Origin: Agrypnia vestita
Taxonomy: Eukaryota; Arthropoda; Insecta; Trichoptera; Phryganeidae
DNA length: 64,000 nucleotides
Assembly (NCBI GenBank): GCA_016648135.1
Contig: JADDOH010010106.1
Location: forward strand, 1-64,000
Direction of reading: 5' to 3'
Below the pieces are notes generated by a model. That model made no database searches and was not told where the DNA came from. It worked only from the letters and a program-made list of their open reading frames with translations. Numbering within the stretch: position 1 is the first letter of the stretch; each line of letters opens with the position of its first letter. Shown piece after piece: positions 35,901 through 46,240 of this stretch. The translations under genes were made by a program, and so were the position numbers.

Positions 35901-38900
35901 TCCTGTTAGTGTCTCTAATAAATATAAAAAAAAAATCTTATTATTGCTCTCTTAAAATGACAGATTTTCCCTTCTGTCATCTGACTACCAATATTTACTT
36001 ATGTATGTGAAAAAATGAGACGAATATGGAGTTAATGTAATGTGCATTCTGATATGAATTTAAGATTTATGTGTCAAACATGTCAATTCAGTTTATTCGT
36101 CATTTACAAAAATGACAATCTATTCTAATTTTTGAAAAATAAAAAAAATTATGATTACATCAGCTTCTGGAGTAAAATCTGTTCTGAATCCGCCGTCTTC
36201 TGGTTTGTCTTTGGAGCGATCCAACTCCGGCAGGTCCCTGGAGCCTCCTCCTAATCCCCAAACTCGGGGTTTTTTACCTGTTTTATCCACTTGAGGACTT
36301 TTAGGAGACTTGGCCCTTTGTAAAAAAAAATGTATTACATATCATTACTCAAAATAAATATCCACCCCTTCTACATAAAAAAGTGTAATTAACAAATAGG
36401 CTGTTTTTAGTAATTCTAATATTTTGTATAAAACTGCGAAAAGATTTGTCATCCAAATCTCCCTCGGTGAAGTCTTCGACCATTACACCTTCCAGATGAA
36501 AGGAATACTCCGATATAAGCTTCCAATTTATATTTCTGTTGCTATTTCTTCCAGCATATTTGAAAGGCATGCCGACCGAACCTTAGACATGTACAGAATT
36601 CGCATTGGAATTCGGGGAAAGGTCGATTTCAGAGGAAACGCAGGCGTATCGTTTTCTCACTCACGTGCATTTAATGTAACGGCCTTTATTATATTCAATC
36701 AAGCGAAACAAAACATAATATTCGGCACCTATACATTTCGATACAGTAATTAAGTGCAATATTCACATTTTTATCGTAAGTACATAGTTTTCACTAAAAA
36801 ATTTTAGAATAATATTTTTTAAATCCTTTGGTTTAAGATTACACCAAGTATCAGCTGAATCGCTAGATTAATAACCGAGTTATAGGGATAAATGATGATT
36901 TTGGGGATATAAAGTCCCAGGCTTCGTAAAGAGTTGGTTAATAAACAAGAATAAAAATAAATAAACAAGATGTAGTTATACGTCGGTGATTGTTTCTTTC
37001 AGTTTCTACTTAAGAGAGTGAGTGAGAAAGAAATACATGACGGTTATCCGTCAAATGTCAAAATATAAATACGAATTCAATGCAACAATGAAATTTTGTC
37101 ATAATTTTACATCAGGACCGATGGGAGAAGAAATTAATAAGTGCATATGAAATAATCTTTTTTCTATAAGCTTTAATTGCAGCATTAGTATTTATTTCAT
37201 GTAATTTTAGTCGAAACATGAATTGATAACGAGAAATGTGGGGTTACACTTAAGATAGGTACTTTGGTAATCCGTTTGAAGCTCTGTCAGACGCTTGGAT
37301 AAGAAGGTACCGGAGAAATCAATCCTTTTTCTAAAAGTATTGCAGACATCAGATACTGCAAATAAAGGTATCTACTTTTAAAGAGATATGTGAAAATATA
37401 TAAATCTCCTTAATTAAGTGCGACGAACACCGACGTATCCCTATGTCTCGTTTATTTTTATTCTCATCTATTAAGTTTTGGGATAACAATCTTAAGATCC
37501 CAATATTGCTATTTTCAGAATACGGACGTGTGGGTATTATAACAGATCTTGTCTATGATTTACGCAGATATCGCCCACCAAATGTCAAAATGTATTGAAT
37601 TTTCAAAACTTTAAAGTGTAATATTTTCTTTAATACTTATTTGAGCGTCAATTCTGTTTTATTTTGAAATCAGAACACTCAACTATACTGAATATACTTA
37701 CTTTCCAGAAGGATCTGTTACCATACCCATATTTCTGGATTTATCCAAATATTCAAAATGTTACAATGCCATTAATTAGCCTGCTTAATTTGTCGGTGTC
37801 AGATGATGATGAGGAAATGATTTTATGCCCTCTGGTTTATATTTTCCACTTTCAATTGATGTATGTATGTACTACTGAGCAACTTACACTTTCTCTGGTT
37901 TCTTTTTCACTGTTAACTTTTGGGCCAATTTCGCTCTATTTGCAGCTATGATATCATCATCAAGTCCATCATTCACATCTATTTTTCCATTTACTTCAGC
38001 TTTAGGTTTTGCTTCGACTATTTTAACTGGATAAAAAAATTCAATTTATTTATAAAATATATTGATGGTGGAAATCTAAAAGGGTGTTAGGGATTATTTC
38101 GAACTTTATAGGAGAGCAAAAGAATGATCTGTCAATCTGATTTTGTTAAAATACTTATTTTATTACGAAACGATTTCCATGTGTTTTGGATAAACAAATA
38201 TGGAATTCATTTAATAATAAAAGAAACATTGACAAAATCAGATTGACTGAACTTTCTTTTGCTCTCCTGTAAAGTTTGAAATAATCACTAACACCCTTGT
38301 GGCGTTCCACACTCGATATGATAGAATCATGTTGAAAATTCCAATTAAATGCTAAAATATGGTTCTTTACAAAATGTAACTGACAAAGAAGATCTTACCA
38401 CTTTTTTTTGTTTCTTTTTCATCACCTTTTCGCTCTATCATAGACGCGACAGTTTTCTTAGATTTTACAGAGTCTTCGAAAGTTCTCATTTGTTTAGGAA
38501 GTTTAGCTTGAGCCTTACCTAAAAAAAAACAAAATATATTTCAAAATCATTACAAAATGCACACAAATTAATTTATTTTTCACAGTAAATATTCATATTT
38601 ACCCCACTGCTCGGAGTCCTGTAAAACTTTGTGAAAAACAGAACTGAATGAAAATTTTTGAAAGTAGCTCGCATTTTGCAGTTCATTTTTATATTTGTCA
38701 CGAAACTCTAGATGGATGTCATTCAAAAACTTATCTATGTAAGATAGTTGTAAAATCTTTTGATAAGCTACAACAAAAATTAATTCAAACTCGTTATCGA
38801 GTTTGTACTGTAGAGTGAGGGACTTATGATCGAATGCATTATTTCCCGTTCTTTCCTGGAAACAAAATATATATTTATCATTAACTCTCAAAACAAATCG

Positions 38901-39155
38901 GAATACGCATATAAAAAAAACAAAATAAATCAAAAGTGAAGAAATAGTCTTGGCTGATGCAATGAATGACGCAGAATTATTATTTACATGTAGTGTAAAA
39001 TCCTACATATGGTCTAAGATAATCAAATTATGAAATACCTGTAGTATGACACTACGAATCAGGGCATTGACAGAAGGTGTGAATATTTCACTTGTACTTT
39101 GGAAGCACCAAAGTACAATCCCACCTTTACTAAAAATAGTGAATAAATCTAACAT
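26980..39155 (-). CDS. Srpra: Signal recognition particle receptor subunit alpha, 10 exons
   Basis: GTPase that docks SRP-ribosome complexes at the ER membrane. Minus-strand coding exons: 39039-39155, 38603-38855, 38399-38518, 37888-38026, 36159-36315, 32676-32823, 32442-32584, 32132-32287, 30719-30926, 26980-27410. They total 1872 bp (623 aa plus stop) with every phase compatible, close to the usual 610-640 aa. Residues 1 to about 125 form the longin-like domain that binds the beta subunit (start [18 protein letters not shown]). Residues 160-310 are a charged linker. The N domain follows, then the G domain: G1 GVNGVGKST (411-419), DTFRAGA (441-447), DTAGR (506-510) and TKFD (574-577). The C-terminus is KAVVHALMK. 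No motif residue is lost, so the protein should be active. All introns are GT-AG; several contain transposon debris, and intron 5 is the largest after intron 9. Confidence 0.96.
27655..27760. repeat. Repeat shared with the right edge of the window
   Basis: GCAGGTGTAAAG and the following sequence up to GAAATATTATATTAG recur at 63850-63942 in the same orientation. An interspersed repeat of unknown class inside the last SRP receptor intron. Confidence 0.6.
28800..29060 (+). other. Short basic open frame, not identified
   Basis: From ATG 28806 one frame reads [20 protein letters not shown] and then [17 protein letters not shown] before a stop; a second frame continues with a Cys-x-x-Cys (IKCIIC). 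The KKFK.EWL start followed by a CxxC is vaguely like the zinc-finger N-terminus of hAT-type transposases. No core domain follows. Intronic to the SRP receptor gene, opposite strand. Confidence 0.25.
30170..30470 (+). pseudogene. LINE reverse transcriptase tail, broken
   Basis: Read across frames: [28 protein letters not shown], then [20 protein letters not shown] and WSSILSAYP before the end. 'W.GHV.RM...R..K..YE', then 'GRP..SW.D', then 'A.DR/N.A...' is a common end of insect non-LTR polymerases. A related copy on the other strand is at 39300-39560. Confidence 0.6.
31057..31203. repeat. Foldback MITE in an SRP receptor intron
   Basis: Outer ends TTCCACTGTAT and ATACAGTGGAA, with inner arms ATCTCATTATCAATAACTT-like and AAGTTATTGATAATGAGA, give arms of about 64 bp around a loop of about 20 nt. 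No ORF. Confidence 0.8.
31720..31930 (-). pseudogene. Mariner-like transposase C-terminal remnant
   Basis: The minus strand reads [15 protein letters not shown] near 31915, matching the third-Asp region 'HPPYSPDLAP.D..F' with the Asp lost. It ends near 31730 with [12 protein letters not shown] and 'GTILKG' words matching the family ending '.WKK...KCI...G.YFEGD'. Heavily mutated, several frames. Confidence 0.5.
32360..32434. repeat. Repeat-family fragment abutting an exon
   Basis: GTCTCATAGCTAG (32367) through TTGATAATGAGTTGAAAATG matches the end of the family at 13560-13858 and 48108-48480. It ends within about ten bases of the exon 7 donor of the SRP receptor gene (exon edge 32442). Confidence 0.75.
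33050..33840 (-). mobile_element. Pogo/Tigger-type DNA transposon remnant
   Basis: 791 bp between TA (33048-33049) and TA (33841-33842). Left end CAGTCGAACTCGGTTATA, right end TATAACCGAGTTCGACTG, an exact 18-bp inverted pair of the style used by pogo/Tigger elements. Subterminal copies of 'CTTATATCCGGG' recur on both sides. A short DNA-binding-domain remnant lies inside on the minus strand. Confidence 0.85.
33100..33333 (-). pseudogene. CENP-B/psq-type helix-turn-helix remnant of a pogo transposase
   Basis: 77-aa minus-strand frame with [20 protein letters not shown], then [10 protein letters not shown]. 'SSSTIS.(I/L)WK' is the recognition helix region of pogo/Tigger and CENP-B N-termini. 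The rest of the transposase is absent. Confidence 0.6.
34166..34728. repeat. Long hairpin element, arms of about 270 bp
   Basis: The left half (34166-34447) is the reverse complement of the right half (34447-34728) with few mismatches. For example, ATTAATAACCTC (34208) pairs with GAGGTTATTAAT (34686), and TATGACCTAATATCAATAGT pairs with the complement near 34619. The centre is a further palindrome, AATTCCAATTGG / CCAATTGGAATT. The arms belong to the family at 13560-13858. It lies in intron 5 of the SRP receptor gene. Confidence 0.85.
35176..35714 (+). pseudogene. Non-LTR retrotransposon reverse transcriptase C-terminus
   Basis: After a shifted start ([14 protein letters not shown] in one frame), the main frame reads [20 protein letters not shown] and continues [20 protein letters not shown], then [14 protein letters not shown], to a stop at 35712. 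Same family type as 14950-15389: '.RVQRKFL', then 'L..RR...DL..LHKIL.G.ID'. 5'-truncated. In intron 5 of the SRP receptor gene, opposite strand. Confidence 0.75.
38080..38298. repeat. Foldback MITE, 220 bp, in SRP receptor intron
   Basis: Left end AGGGTGTTAGGGATTATTTC, right end GAAATAATCACTAACACCCT. The arms continue through AGGAGAGCAAAAGAA and its complement TTCTTTTGCTCTCCT, and through AATCTGATTTTG. About 70-75 bp of each arm pair with few mismatches. No ORF. Confidence 0.8.
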
Positions 39156-39299
39156 TTTGGAAAATTTACTACAAAAATATTTTAAACATCGACAGACGTC
39201 TTTCCCACACGTCACTTTTTTTTAAGAATGATGTTTTTGGTTAACAGAGAGCCAGAGACAATTTAATTCAATTTTAGTCGAAAAATTTGAACGTGCTTT

Positions 39300-39560
39300 A
39301 ATTTTGAACGAATGCACAAACTAACTAACCAGCATGCCGTTTTCCAAATGGATATGCTAAGAGGATAGAACGCAAGACTATTGTATCCTGAAACACCACT
39401 TTTGTACATCTTCTCGTGCACGCTCTTCGATTGGTGAATCTTCTAACAGAACCGTTCTCCAATATTTGGTTTATCTGTTCGTGCCGGGTCTTTTGCGGAT
39501 ACCTTTTGTTCCTGCTATCTTCAACACACGCAACAATGCAATAAACTTAACATTTTCTTT
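39300..39560 (-). pseudogene. LINE reverse transcriptase tail, second copy
   Basis: The minus strand reads DSRNKRYPQKTRHEQINQIL, then ENGSVRRF, RACTRRCTK and VLRSILLAYP. It matches the fragment at 30170-30470 ([27 protein letters not shown]). It lies just upstream of the SRP receptor start codon (39155), so the promoter region of that gene borders a LINE remnant. Confidence 0.6.
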
Positions 39561-39864
39561 ATGTTCTTAAAACAATATATGTATATATACATTATATATA
39601 GATATATATTACTATCTGATATATATATAATTATTATTATTTTATGTATAAATAGAGCCTATTTGTTTTTCGAAATAATTATATTATAAACCTATCAACT
39701 AAACTTCAACAAAAATCTCAAAAACTTTTTTTCAGAGTCATAATAATGATACATTTTTTTATAATCAAGTGTTCCGTTCGTATAAATATTTAAATTTTCT
39801 CTTTCCTTTATATCTTCAAATTGATTTTTCAATTAAAAAAAATAAATTATAATGCCTTTACCTA

Positions 39865-40020
39865 TCTACACCTATAAAACTCAATGTCTGTCTGTCTGTC
39901 TGTCTTTCTGTCTGTCTGTCTGTCTGTTCTCTATACAAATCCACACCGTTTGTCCGATCGGACTCAAATTAATTTTCAACTTAATCCTTAACCCGTGCAA
40001 CGCCGGGTATGAACAGCTAG
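39865..40020 (+). mobile_element. Short non-autonomous Helitron, 156 bp
   Basis: The 5' end is TCTACACCTATAAAACTCAA after an A. The 3' end is a hairpin CCCGTGCAACGCCGGG followed by ATGAACAGCTAG, that is CTAG about ten bases after the hairpin. A TCTG microsatellite (39884-39925) sits near the 5' end. No coding capacity. Confidence 0.75.
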
Positions 40021-40656
40021 TCTATACCTATAAAACTCAATGTCTGTCTGTCTGTCTGTTCTCTATACAAATCTACACCGTTTGTCCGATTCAACCGATT
40101 TAGAACCCGGCGGGTAACATAGGCGTTATTTCTCCCCTATTTTTTTTTACCCCTTCCCCTCTCTCTGATATATTTTCCATGCAAATCTGCACCATTAGGA
40201 TCGATCGGACTCAAAATTTGGAAACTTATTCTTTGGGATTCGGCGGGTAATATAGGCAAAATTTCCCCCCCAATTATTTTATCCCTGCCTCTCCCCCTGA
40301 TATATTTTTAATGCAAATCTATACCGTTTGACCGATCGTACCCAAAATTTGAAAACTTATTCTCTGGGACTCGGTGGACGTAAAATTTCCCCCCTATTCT
40401 TTTACCCCTTCCTTGAAATATTTTCGATGCAAAACTGTATTGTTCGACCGATCGGACTCAAAATTTGCAAACTTATTCTTTAGGACTCGGCGGGTAACGT
40501 AAGTAACATTTTCCTCCCTATTATTTTACCCTTTCCCCTCCCCCTGTTATATTTTCGGTGCCAATCTATACAGTTCGAATAGAACTTTTGTTTCCCCCCA
40601 CAAATTTATTTTCAACTTGATCCTCAACCCGTGCAACGCCGGGTACGAACAGCTAG
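40021..40656 (+). mobile_element. Non-autonomous Helitron, 636 bp, directly following the first
   Basis: Begins TCTATACCTATAAAACTCAA at the base after the CTAG of the preceding element. Ends with the same hairpin (CCCGTGCAACGCCGGG) and ACGAACAGCTAG, followed by T at 40657. A TCTG run is again near the 5' end. The interior is several imperfect copies of a unit containing 'CGATCGGACTCAAAATTTG' and 'ACTCGGCGGGTAA'. No protein. Confidence 0.8.
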
Positions 40657-40978
40657 TACTGTATAAATAGAAGTGGTCAAACGCACACCTCTTCTTCTTC
40701 TCTTAACTCTACTAACTCATTGCCTAGGTAGGCTGTTAGGGTCGGCTCTTCTCATTCTCAGGCTATAGGCAGGCTATCTTCTTCGGTTCTGGGTATCGCT
40801 TTTTGACCGACCTATTTCCTTTTTTGTAAAAAATATGCCATTCTTTGTTAAATTTTATGAAGCTTGAACAACATAATTCAATGGGGCTTTCCTTAAGGGA
40901 GAATACCTACCTAGACATTTCGAAAAAATCGATTTTAAAATTTTTGCATTTTAAATTGTCTGTTGAAAATTTCAAGCA

Positions 40979-43084
40979 TTATTATTGAATTTTGTCGCAC
41001 TAGGTATGTACCGTATATATCTACATACCTACGCATTTTGTTTCGAAATGTTTTTGGTCAATTATATGTTTTTATTTATTTTCATAGATGGCGGTAGTGT
41101 GTCGCCACACATATTGTATGAAAACTTTGAATAAATATTAAAAAATAATCACATAAATTACATAAAATTTGAGAATTTAAATCATTAAGGGTAGTTATTG
41201 TTTACATTGATGTAAAAAAATGTATTTATTGGATAGTTTCGAAGATATAAACCAAAATATATCAAAGTTACAACATCCACACGCTTGACACTAGCCATGT
41301 AATATATATACATAATCAGAAGCGTTGGTTGTTGGAAGTGTGCGTCTTCACTGTGATGGCACTTGCTGGACACTGATTTGTTTATAAACGATTATTTTTC
41401 TCCATCGCGCGTGCTCCGTGTGCGCTCATTGGTTAAATGAAATTGCGCGCGCTTCCCTGGCGTATTATTTCCTATTATGCATTTCCGTCCATTTTTACGA
41501 ATCAACTGTCGCAGATTGCAGGAAAGCTAGAGGAAAGATGTCACACATCAAAAAATAACAAAGTAATAGCTGATAATAGTGGCATCCCTTTGTTGATTAC
41601 GCGCCACGCCACATGGCGCGATTCTACACGCAGGTAGCTGCCAGTCGGGCTCTTTCATAATAGAAACGTTACACCTGTTTCTATTATGTTTGTGAAGAGT
41701 GCTTGATGATGAATTCTAAGTAAGGTGGAGAACTTTGTTATGGACCTGGAATCGATGATTTTATGTAAATTGAAAAATTTCGCGATTTATTCATTGCTTA
41801 ATTTTCAAATGCGTTTTACTCGAAACCATGTTTTGAAAATCGATGAAAATATCTCCGTAACCACTGAACCGATCAACTTGAAATTTCTAGTGATTATTTC
41901 ATACATAATTATCTAGTTTTTGTCGTAGGATTTTTTAAGTGACTTAGTTTTTTTAATAGGTAGATTTAATAAACCCGAATTTTTCCCTAAAAACCGCTAT
42001 TTTAAATTTAAACGCCCGCCATTTTGTCAAAAATCAATATTTTCAAAAACTCTTACGTCAAAGACTAAATTATAGTGTCAATTTTGATAATATTTTTGTT
42101 TTATTTTTTATTTTGATGAATACAGATGAAATGGGAGTGGTCACCGCGGAGGACCTTTTGTTTCGGCAATCGACAAAACCCAAAAGTTTTCCGCCAATTT
42201 TGAATATTTTTTAATAAAAAAAAATTAACATAAATATGTGGCCGGTTAAAATAATGGTTTGACCATCACTAGCGTATATCCACGGTCGTCCTTGACTTTA
42301 ATTGTTCAAAGGACCTACCAATTGGAGTTTGCCAAATGCTTTGTGCTACTTTATGTGAATGGTGTCCTCGACGTACTTAAATTTATAACTATACAATGAG
42401 GTATCGCATAATAAAAGGCGAATTTTTTAATGAAAAATAAACTCTTAAAGATTGAAGATGTCGGAATTGTAGATGTTCAGAACTGAGGCATTAATTCTAT
42501 TCATACTTTGATTTTTTATTGTTAACATCTTTCCGCTCGCTTTCCTGCAATCTGTGGCAGCAATTTCGTGAAAATGGACGGAAGTGCGTAACAGGAAGTA
42601 AGACGACAGTAAGCTGGCGCAATTTCATTTAATCAATGAGAGTGCGCGGAGCGCGCGCGATGGAAAATAAATCATCGTTTATAAACAAATCAATGGCCAG
42701 CAAGTGCCATCACAGCGAAGACGTACACTTCCAACGTATGCTTCTGATTTTGTATATATGCTATAGGGCTGGTGTCAAGCGTGTGGATGTTGTAACTTTG
42801 ATATATTTTGGTTTATATCTTCGAAACTATCCAATAAATACATTTTTTTACATCAATGTAAACAATAACTACCCTTAATGATTTAAATTCTCAAATTTTA
42901 TGTAATTTATGTGATTATTTTTAAATATTTATTCAAAGTTTTCATACAATATGTGTGGCGACACACTACCGCCATCTATGAAAATAAATAAAAACATATA
43001 ATTGACCAAACACATTTCGAAACAAAATGCGTAGGTATGTAGATGTATACGGTACCTACTTAGTGCGGCAAAATTCAATAATAA
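40979..43084. mobile_element. 2.1-kb element with giant inverted repeats (about 550-bp arms)
   Basis: Left arm about 40979-41527, right arm about 42537-43084. The outer ends TTATTATTGAATTTTG and CAAAATTCAATAATAA are exact complements. Interior landmarks such as CATCAATGTAAACAATAACT and GACACACTACCGCCATCTAT pair across the arms with only scattered mismatches. The roughly 1-kb centre resembles, by eye, the region after the transposase tail in the TTAA element at 13869-15843 (for example 'AACTTTCAAAAACCGCCATTTTG'-type words). No intact transposase. A non-autonomous foldback-type transposon is the best reading; target duplication not clear. Confidence 0.75.
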
Positions 43085-43837
43085 ATAAATGCACATACAC
43101 TTTCTTTACTTGTATTTATCAATTAATAAATATAAAGGTATTAGCTTTTTTAAATTTTGATATTAATTTCTGTTGGTGCTCAATTGATATTTTTAATTGT
43201 GAGATGTCAAATGTTACACATCATATGCAACTACTGTAAGGCTCGATCGTTTTTTTTTTATTTGTCGCACAAGTTCAAAGTTTAGTGAAATTTCTCAACA
43301 AAATTCGTAGTTGTCTCATGGTCTTATGTTTTAATAAAATTGAATTTCATATTGAAAGTCTGCAGCATTTGAGTAGTTATTTTACCATAAAATTAATACA
43401 ACAAAACGGAATTTTAACTTTACTTGCGTATATGTTGAATAAAATGAGGTTGATAAAGTTATTAGATGGTTGAATAATGGCTTACTTAACGTTTTACGTA
43501 TAAAGTTGTAGAGAATTATACTGATAGCTCTGAATTGTGAGCCTCGATCGAATTACAAATATAAACAAATCTTGTCTAAATTTGACACAATTTCTGCATT
43601 GTTAAATACTCTTCTTTGTTGAGGCTCTGAGTTTCGACAGATTTATATTTACTATAAATATTAAATTTTTTCTATTTATTCTATTGGAAATCATAACTCT
43701 CATGAAAAACGTATATTTTAATGCAATCAGATTGCATCTAAAGTTTTTCACATGATTACAGAAGCTGACAATGAAAAACATATTTTTTATAGTTAAATTA
43801 TCTTTTAAGATTTTGATATAATTATACTCTATTTAAG

Positions 43838-44095
43838 GAGCCAAACGTCACAAAATTGGCTGGGTCATGTGGAGAGAATGTCCGAGCATCAAGCACCAAA
43901 GTCCTTGCTGAACTCAAGGCCAATAAGGCGAAGGAGCTTAGGAAGGCCAAAATTAAGATGGAGTGACAGACAACGTTCTCGGAACTGGAGAGAGCTGGCA
44001 CAAGACCGAGATGAGTGGAGGAAGATTATTGAGGAGGCCAAGACTCACCAAGGGTTGTAGTGCCAAGAGTGATGATGATGATATAATTATATATA
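43838..44095 (+). pseudogene. RTE-like LINE polymerase C-terminus with TGATGA tail
   Basis: Reads WLGHVERMSEHQAPKSLLN, then GRPKLRWSDRQRSRNWRELA and DRDEWRKIIEEAKTHQGL before a stop at 44058. Immediately after the stop come GTGATGATGATGA repeats. 'GHVERM', 'GRPK.RW.D', 'A.DR.EWR..IEEAKTH.GL' and a short microsatellite 3' end are the hallmarks of RTE-type insect LINEs. 5'-truncated. Confidence 0.8.
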
Positions 44096-44261
44096 AAGGA
44101 ATCCACGTTAATCCAGATCAATCTTATGTCGGCTAATTAAAATGTGTTTTTGAGTAGAGATTCCTGTATCGACTAGATACTAGATAATAAATTATTAAAC
44201 TAAATAAGTACCTACTATGTTTTTCTTTTACAATTATTATTTTTAAGTGATAACATTTTAA

Positions 44262-44269
44262 TGACGTCA
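44262..44269. promoter_or_regulatory. CRE-like palindrome TGACGTCA upstream of RUNDC1
   Basis: A perfect 8-bp cAMP-response-element consensus 250 bp before the RUNDC1 ATG, in a relatively CpG-rich stretch (44262-44365). Consistent with a promoter, but the start site is not known. Confidence 0.35.
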
Positions 44270-44518
44270 AATGTGTCAAGCGAACGCGAACGCCTGACAT
44301 TTGTTTGAAATGTTTTCCTATGCGCAATGATTTGTGTAGATTCGTTCGGTTGCGCCCGCTAGTGATATTTTCTTTCAATATGTTTCTTTTTTCGTGTAGT
44401 ATCTTTTGAAATATTGTTTTAAATTGGTTTATGATCTCGTTACGCCTATTATAATTGCGTACCAAGTGCGAATTCGGTTTTAAGGAAATTCGATATTTTT
44501 TCTTTCCATATTTCTTAG

Positions 44519-46240
44519 ATGGATTCGTGTTCCAGCGATATAGAAGATGGTGTTAATAATTTTGACGGAAAGCATGTGTGGGAAGGTGAGAGATGTGAAC
44601 CCTTGGGGGCTGCGAAAGATACCAGTGACGAGTTGGAGTCAGAAGATTATGACAGAGGTGATATTTGCGAGATCCAACGCCTACATGCCTTGGAAGAAGA
44701 ACAAGAAATTCTCTCTTCTTCCTTGTTTTCTTTGACTTCGCATCTTGCACAAGTTCAGTTCAGATTGCGTCAAATAGTGGAGGCTCCATCTGATGACAAA
44801 GAAAAAATGTTAAGATCCTTGGAGGAGTTTACATTCCGCGGTGTTCCTGATTTAGGTTCTATTATTGGAACTGGAAATACCTCTCTTGATGTTCCGGAGC
44901 ACTCGGCGAGCTGTCCAGAGTGCCAGAAACTCGATGAAAAATTAAAAGAACAAAGAATCAAGCAATTGCATTTCATAGAACAACTGAAGTCCCAATTAAA
45001 AGAACTTGATGCCTTTTCAAATGAAGGTGTATCAGCAAATACAAGTAAACGAGAATATTTGGATCATCGTAATGTCATTATAAATGATTTGAAGCACAAC
45101 ATAAATAAATCTCTAAATGAAGGTTGGCAACAACCATTGACTGCCGAAGAACTCAGACATCAGGCGGCGTGCGTCGCTCGGACCGGTAATCCCAATAACC
45201 AGGACCTCATCACACAACTTCAAGGACAAGTGGAAGACATGCAAAGATTTATAAATTTCCTTAAAAATGGATCCATAAAAGTACAGCCAGAGTCTGAGGT
45301 GACCCAAGTGCAGAAAAAAGGTAATAAACCAAATGTTGAGTGTAAAAAGTCCAAAATTAATTCTGCCTCAAATAAAAATGATGAGCTTCGGGCCGAAACC
45401 GTGAATTTAATGAAAAAAATCGTGGCTCTTTTGCAAATGTTTGCAGTCGCCCAGTTTGGCTGTTCTTCGGATATTTTTCATAAAAACGACCTCAAAAGAA
45501 CAAATATAATAAATCACTGGGGTGATTTACGCGCCAGACTGGAAATGTCCATTGATGCTGTTCTGAATCTGCTGAAACATAACAACTCCCGTCCAAGCTC
45601 GGTGATGGGTAATTATGATAGTGACTCTGAGGAAAACTCTGTCACATTGCATAATGTACCTTTAACAACAGCCGTGAGGAAACACTTGGCCATCAACATC
45701 CGTGATCTGATGCAGCATGGACTGTTACCGTTCGGAGACATGAACAGCGTTGTTCCATTCATCGGCTGTTTCCCGATGCGAAGAAATTCTCATTCCAAAT
45801 GTATGCACGCCTGGGAATTGATTCTTAAGTATTATCAGATTAATAATGGGGAGAGTTATAACTCCACTCCGGCTCGCAAATTATCTCAAAGTTTCAACCT
45901 GGATATTGTAGGGGGCACAGCCATATCTAACAAACAAAGTATGTTGAGTGCTATTGGGGCTATTATTGCCTCGCACAGGCCTTACAAAAGAAGTTTTGAT
46001 TCACACTTTAAGGCATTTGTGTGTGCCGGGCTCAATTCCAAGAAATTGGTATCATGGTTGAATCTTTTGTTTAAAAATAAAAATTTGATGCAAATATGTT
46101 ACTCTTCCACAAGTTATGTTACAAACACTGGTTTTCAGGATAGTCTCCAGAGCTTGGATCGATTGACTCCTTATAAATTTAACTTGCCTGTGGATTTAGC
46201 CGTTCGGCAATTTCAAAATATTAAAGATGTTTTTATGTAA
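44519..46240 (+). CDS. Rundc1: RUN domain-containing protein 1, intronless ORF
   Basis: 573 aa. The acidic N-terminus is followed by a coiled coil at about residues 50-95 containing LFSLTSHLAQVQFRLRQIV, the block I recognise from RUNDC1, then EEFTFRGVPDLG. A second coiled-coil region follows CPECQKLDEKLKEQRIKQ (about 135-165). The C-terminal RUN domain spans roughly residues 375-560 (RKHLAINIRDLMQHGLLPFG) and the protein ends with PVDLAVRQFQNIKDVF, as expected for the family. RUN domains usually bind small GTPases; the role of RUNDC1 in insects is poorly known. An in-frame TAG directly precedes the ATG, so translation starts here unless an upstream exon is joined: the sequence before the ATG (TTTTTTCTTTCCATATTTCTTAG) also looks like a splice acceptor. 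AATAAA overlaps the stop codon (46239-46244). No introns, stops or frameshifts. Confidence 0.9.
   Translation: MDSCSSDIEDGVNNFDGKHVWEGERCEPLGAAKDTSDELESEDYDRGDICEIQRLHALEEEQEILSSSLFSLTSHLAQVQFRLRQIVEAPSDDKEKMLRSLEEFTFRGVPDLGSIIGTGNTSLDVPEHSASCPECQKLDEKLKEQRIKQLHFIEQLKSQLKELDAFSNEGVSANTSKREYLDHRNVIINDLKHNINKSLNEGWQQPLTAEELRHQAACVARTGNPNNQDLITQLQGQVEDMQRFINFLKNGSIKVQPESEVTQVQKKGNKPNVECKKSKINSASNKNDELRAETVNLMKKIVALLQMFAVAQFGCSSDIFHKNDLKRTNIINHWGDLRARLEMSIDAVLNLLKHNNSRPSSVMGNYDSDSEENSVTLHNVPLTTAVRKHLAINIRDLMQHGLLPFGDMNSVVPFIGCFPMRRNSHSKCMHAWELILKYYQINNGESYNSTPARKLSQSFNLDIVGGTAISNKQSMLSAIGAIIASHRPYKRSFDSHFKAFVCAGLNSKKLVSWLNLLFKNKNLMQICYSSTSYVTNTGFQDSLQSLDRLTPYKFNLPVDLAVRQFQNIKDVFM

Noticed and set aside
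36424..36753. 109-aa plus-strand frame beginning [10 protein letters not shown], in an SRP receptor intron
   Set aside because: No family resemblance, overlapping frames equally open, no start or splice support.
41185..42878. Two nearly identical short proteins (ending FFYINVNNNYP) on opposite strands, which could suggest a conserved small gene
   Set aside because: They lie in the two arms of the large inverted repeat, where non-coding DNA is equally conserved, so similarity does not indicate coding.
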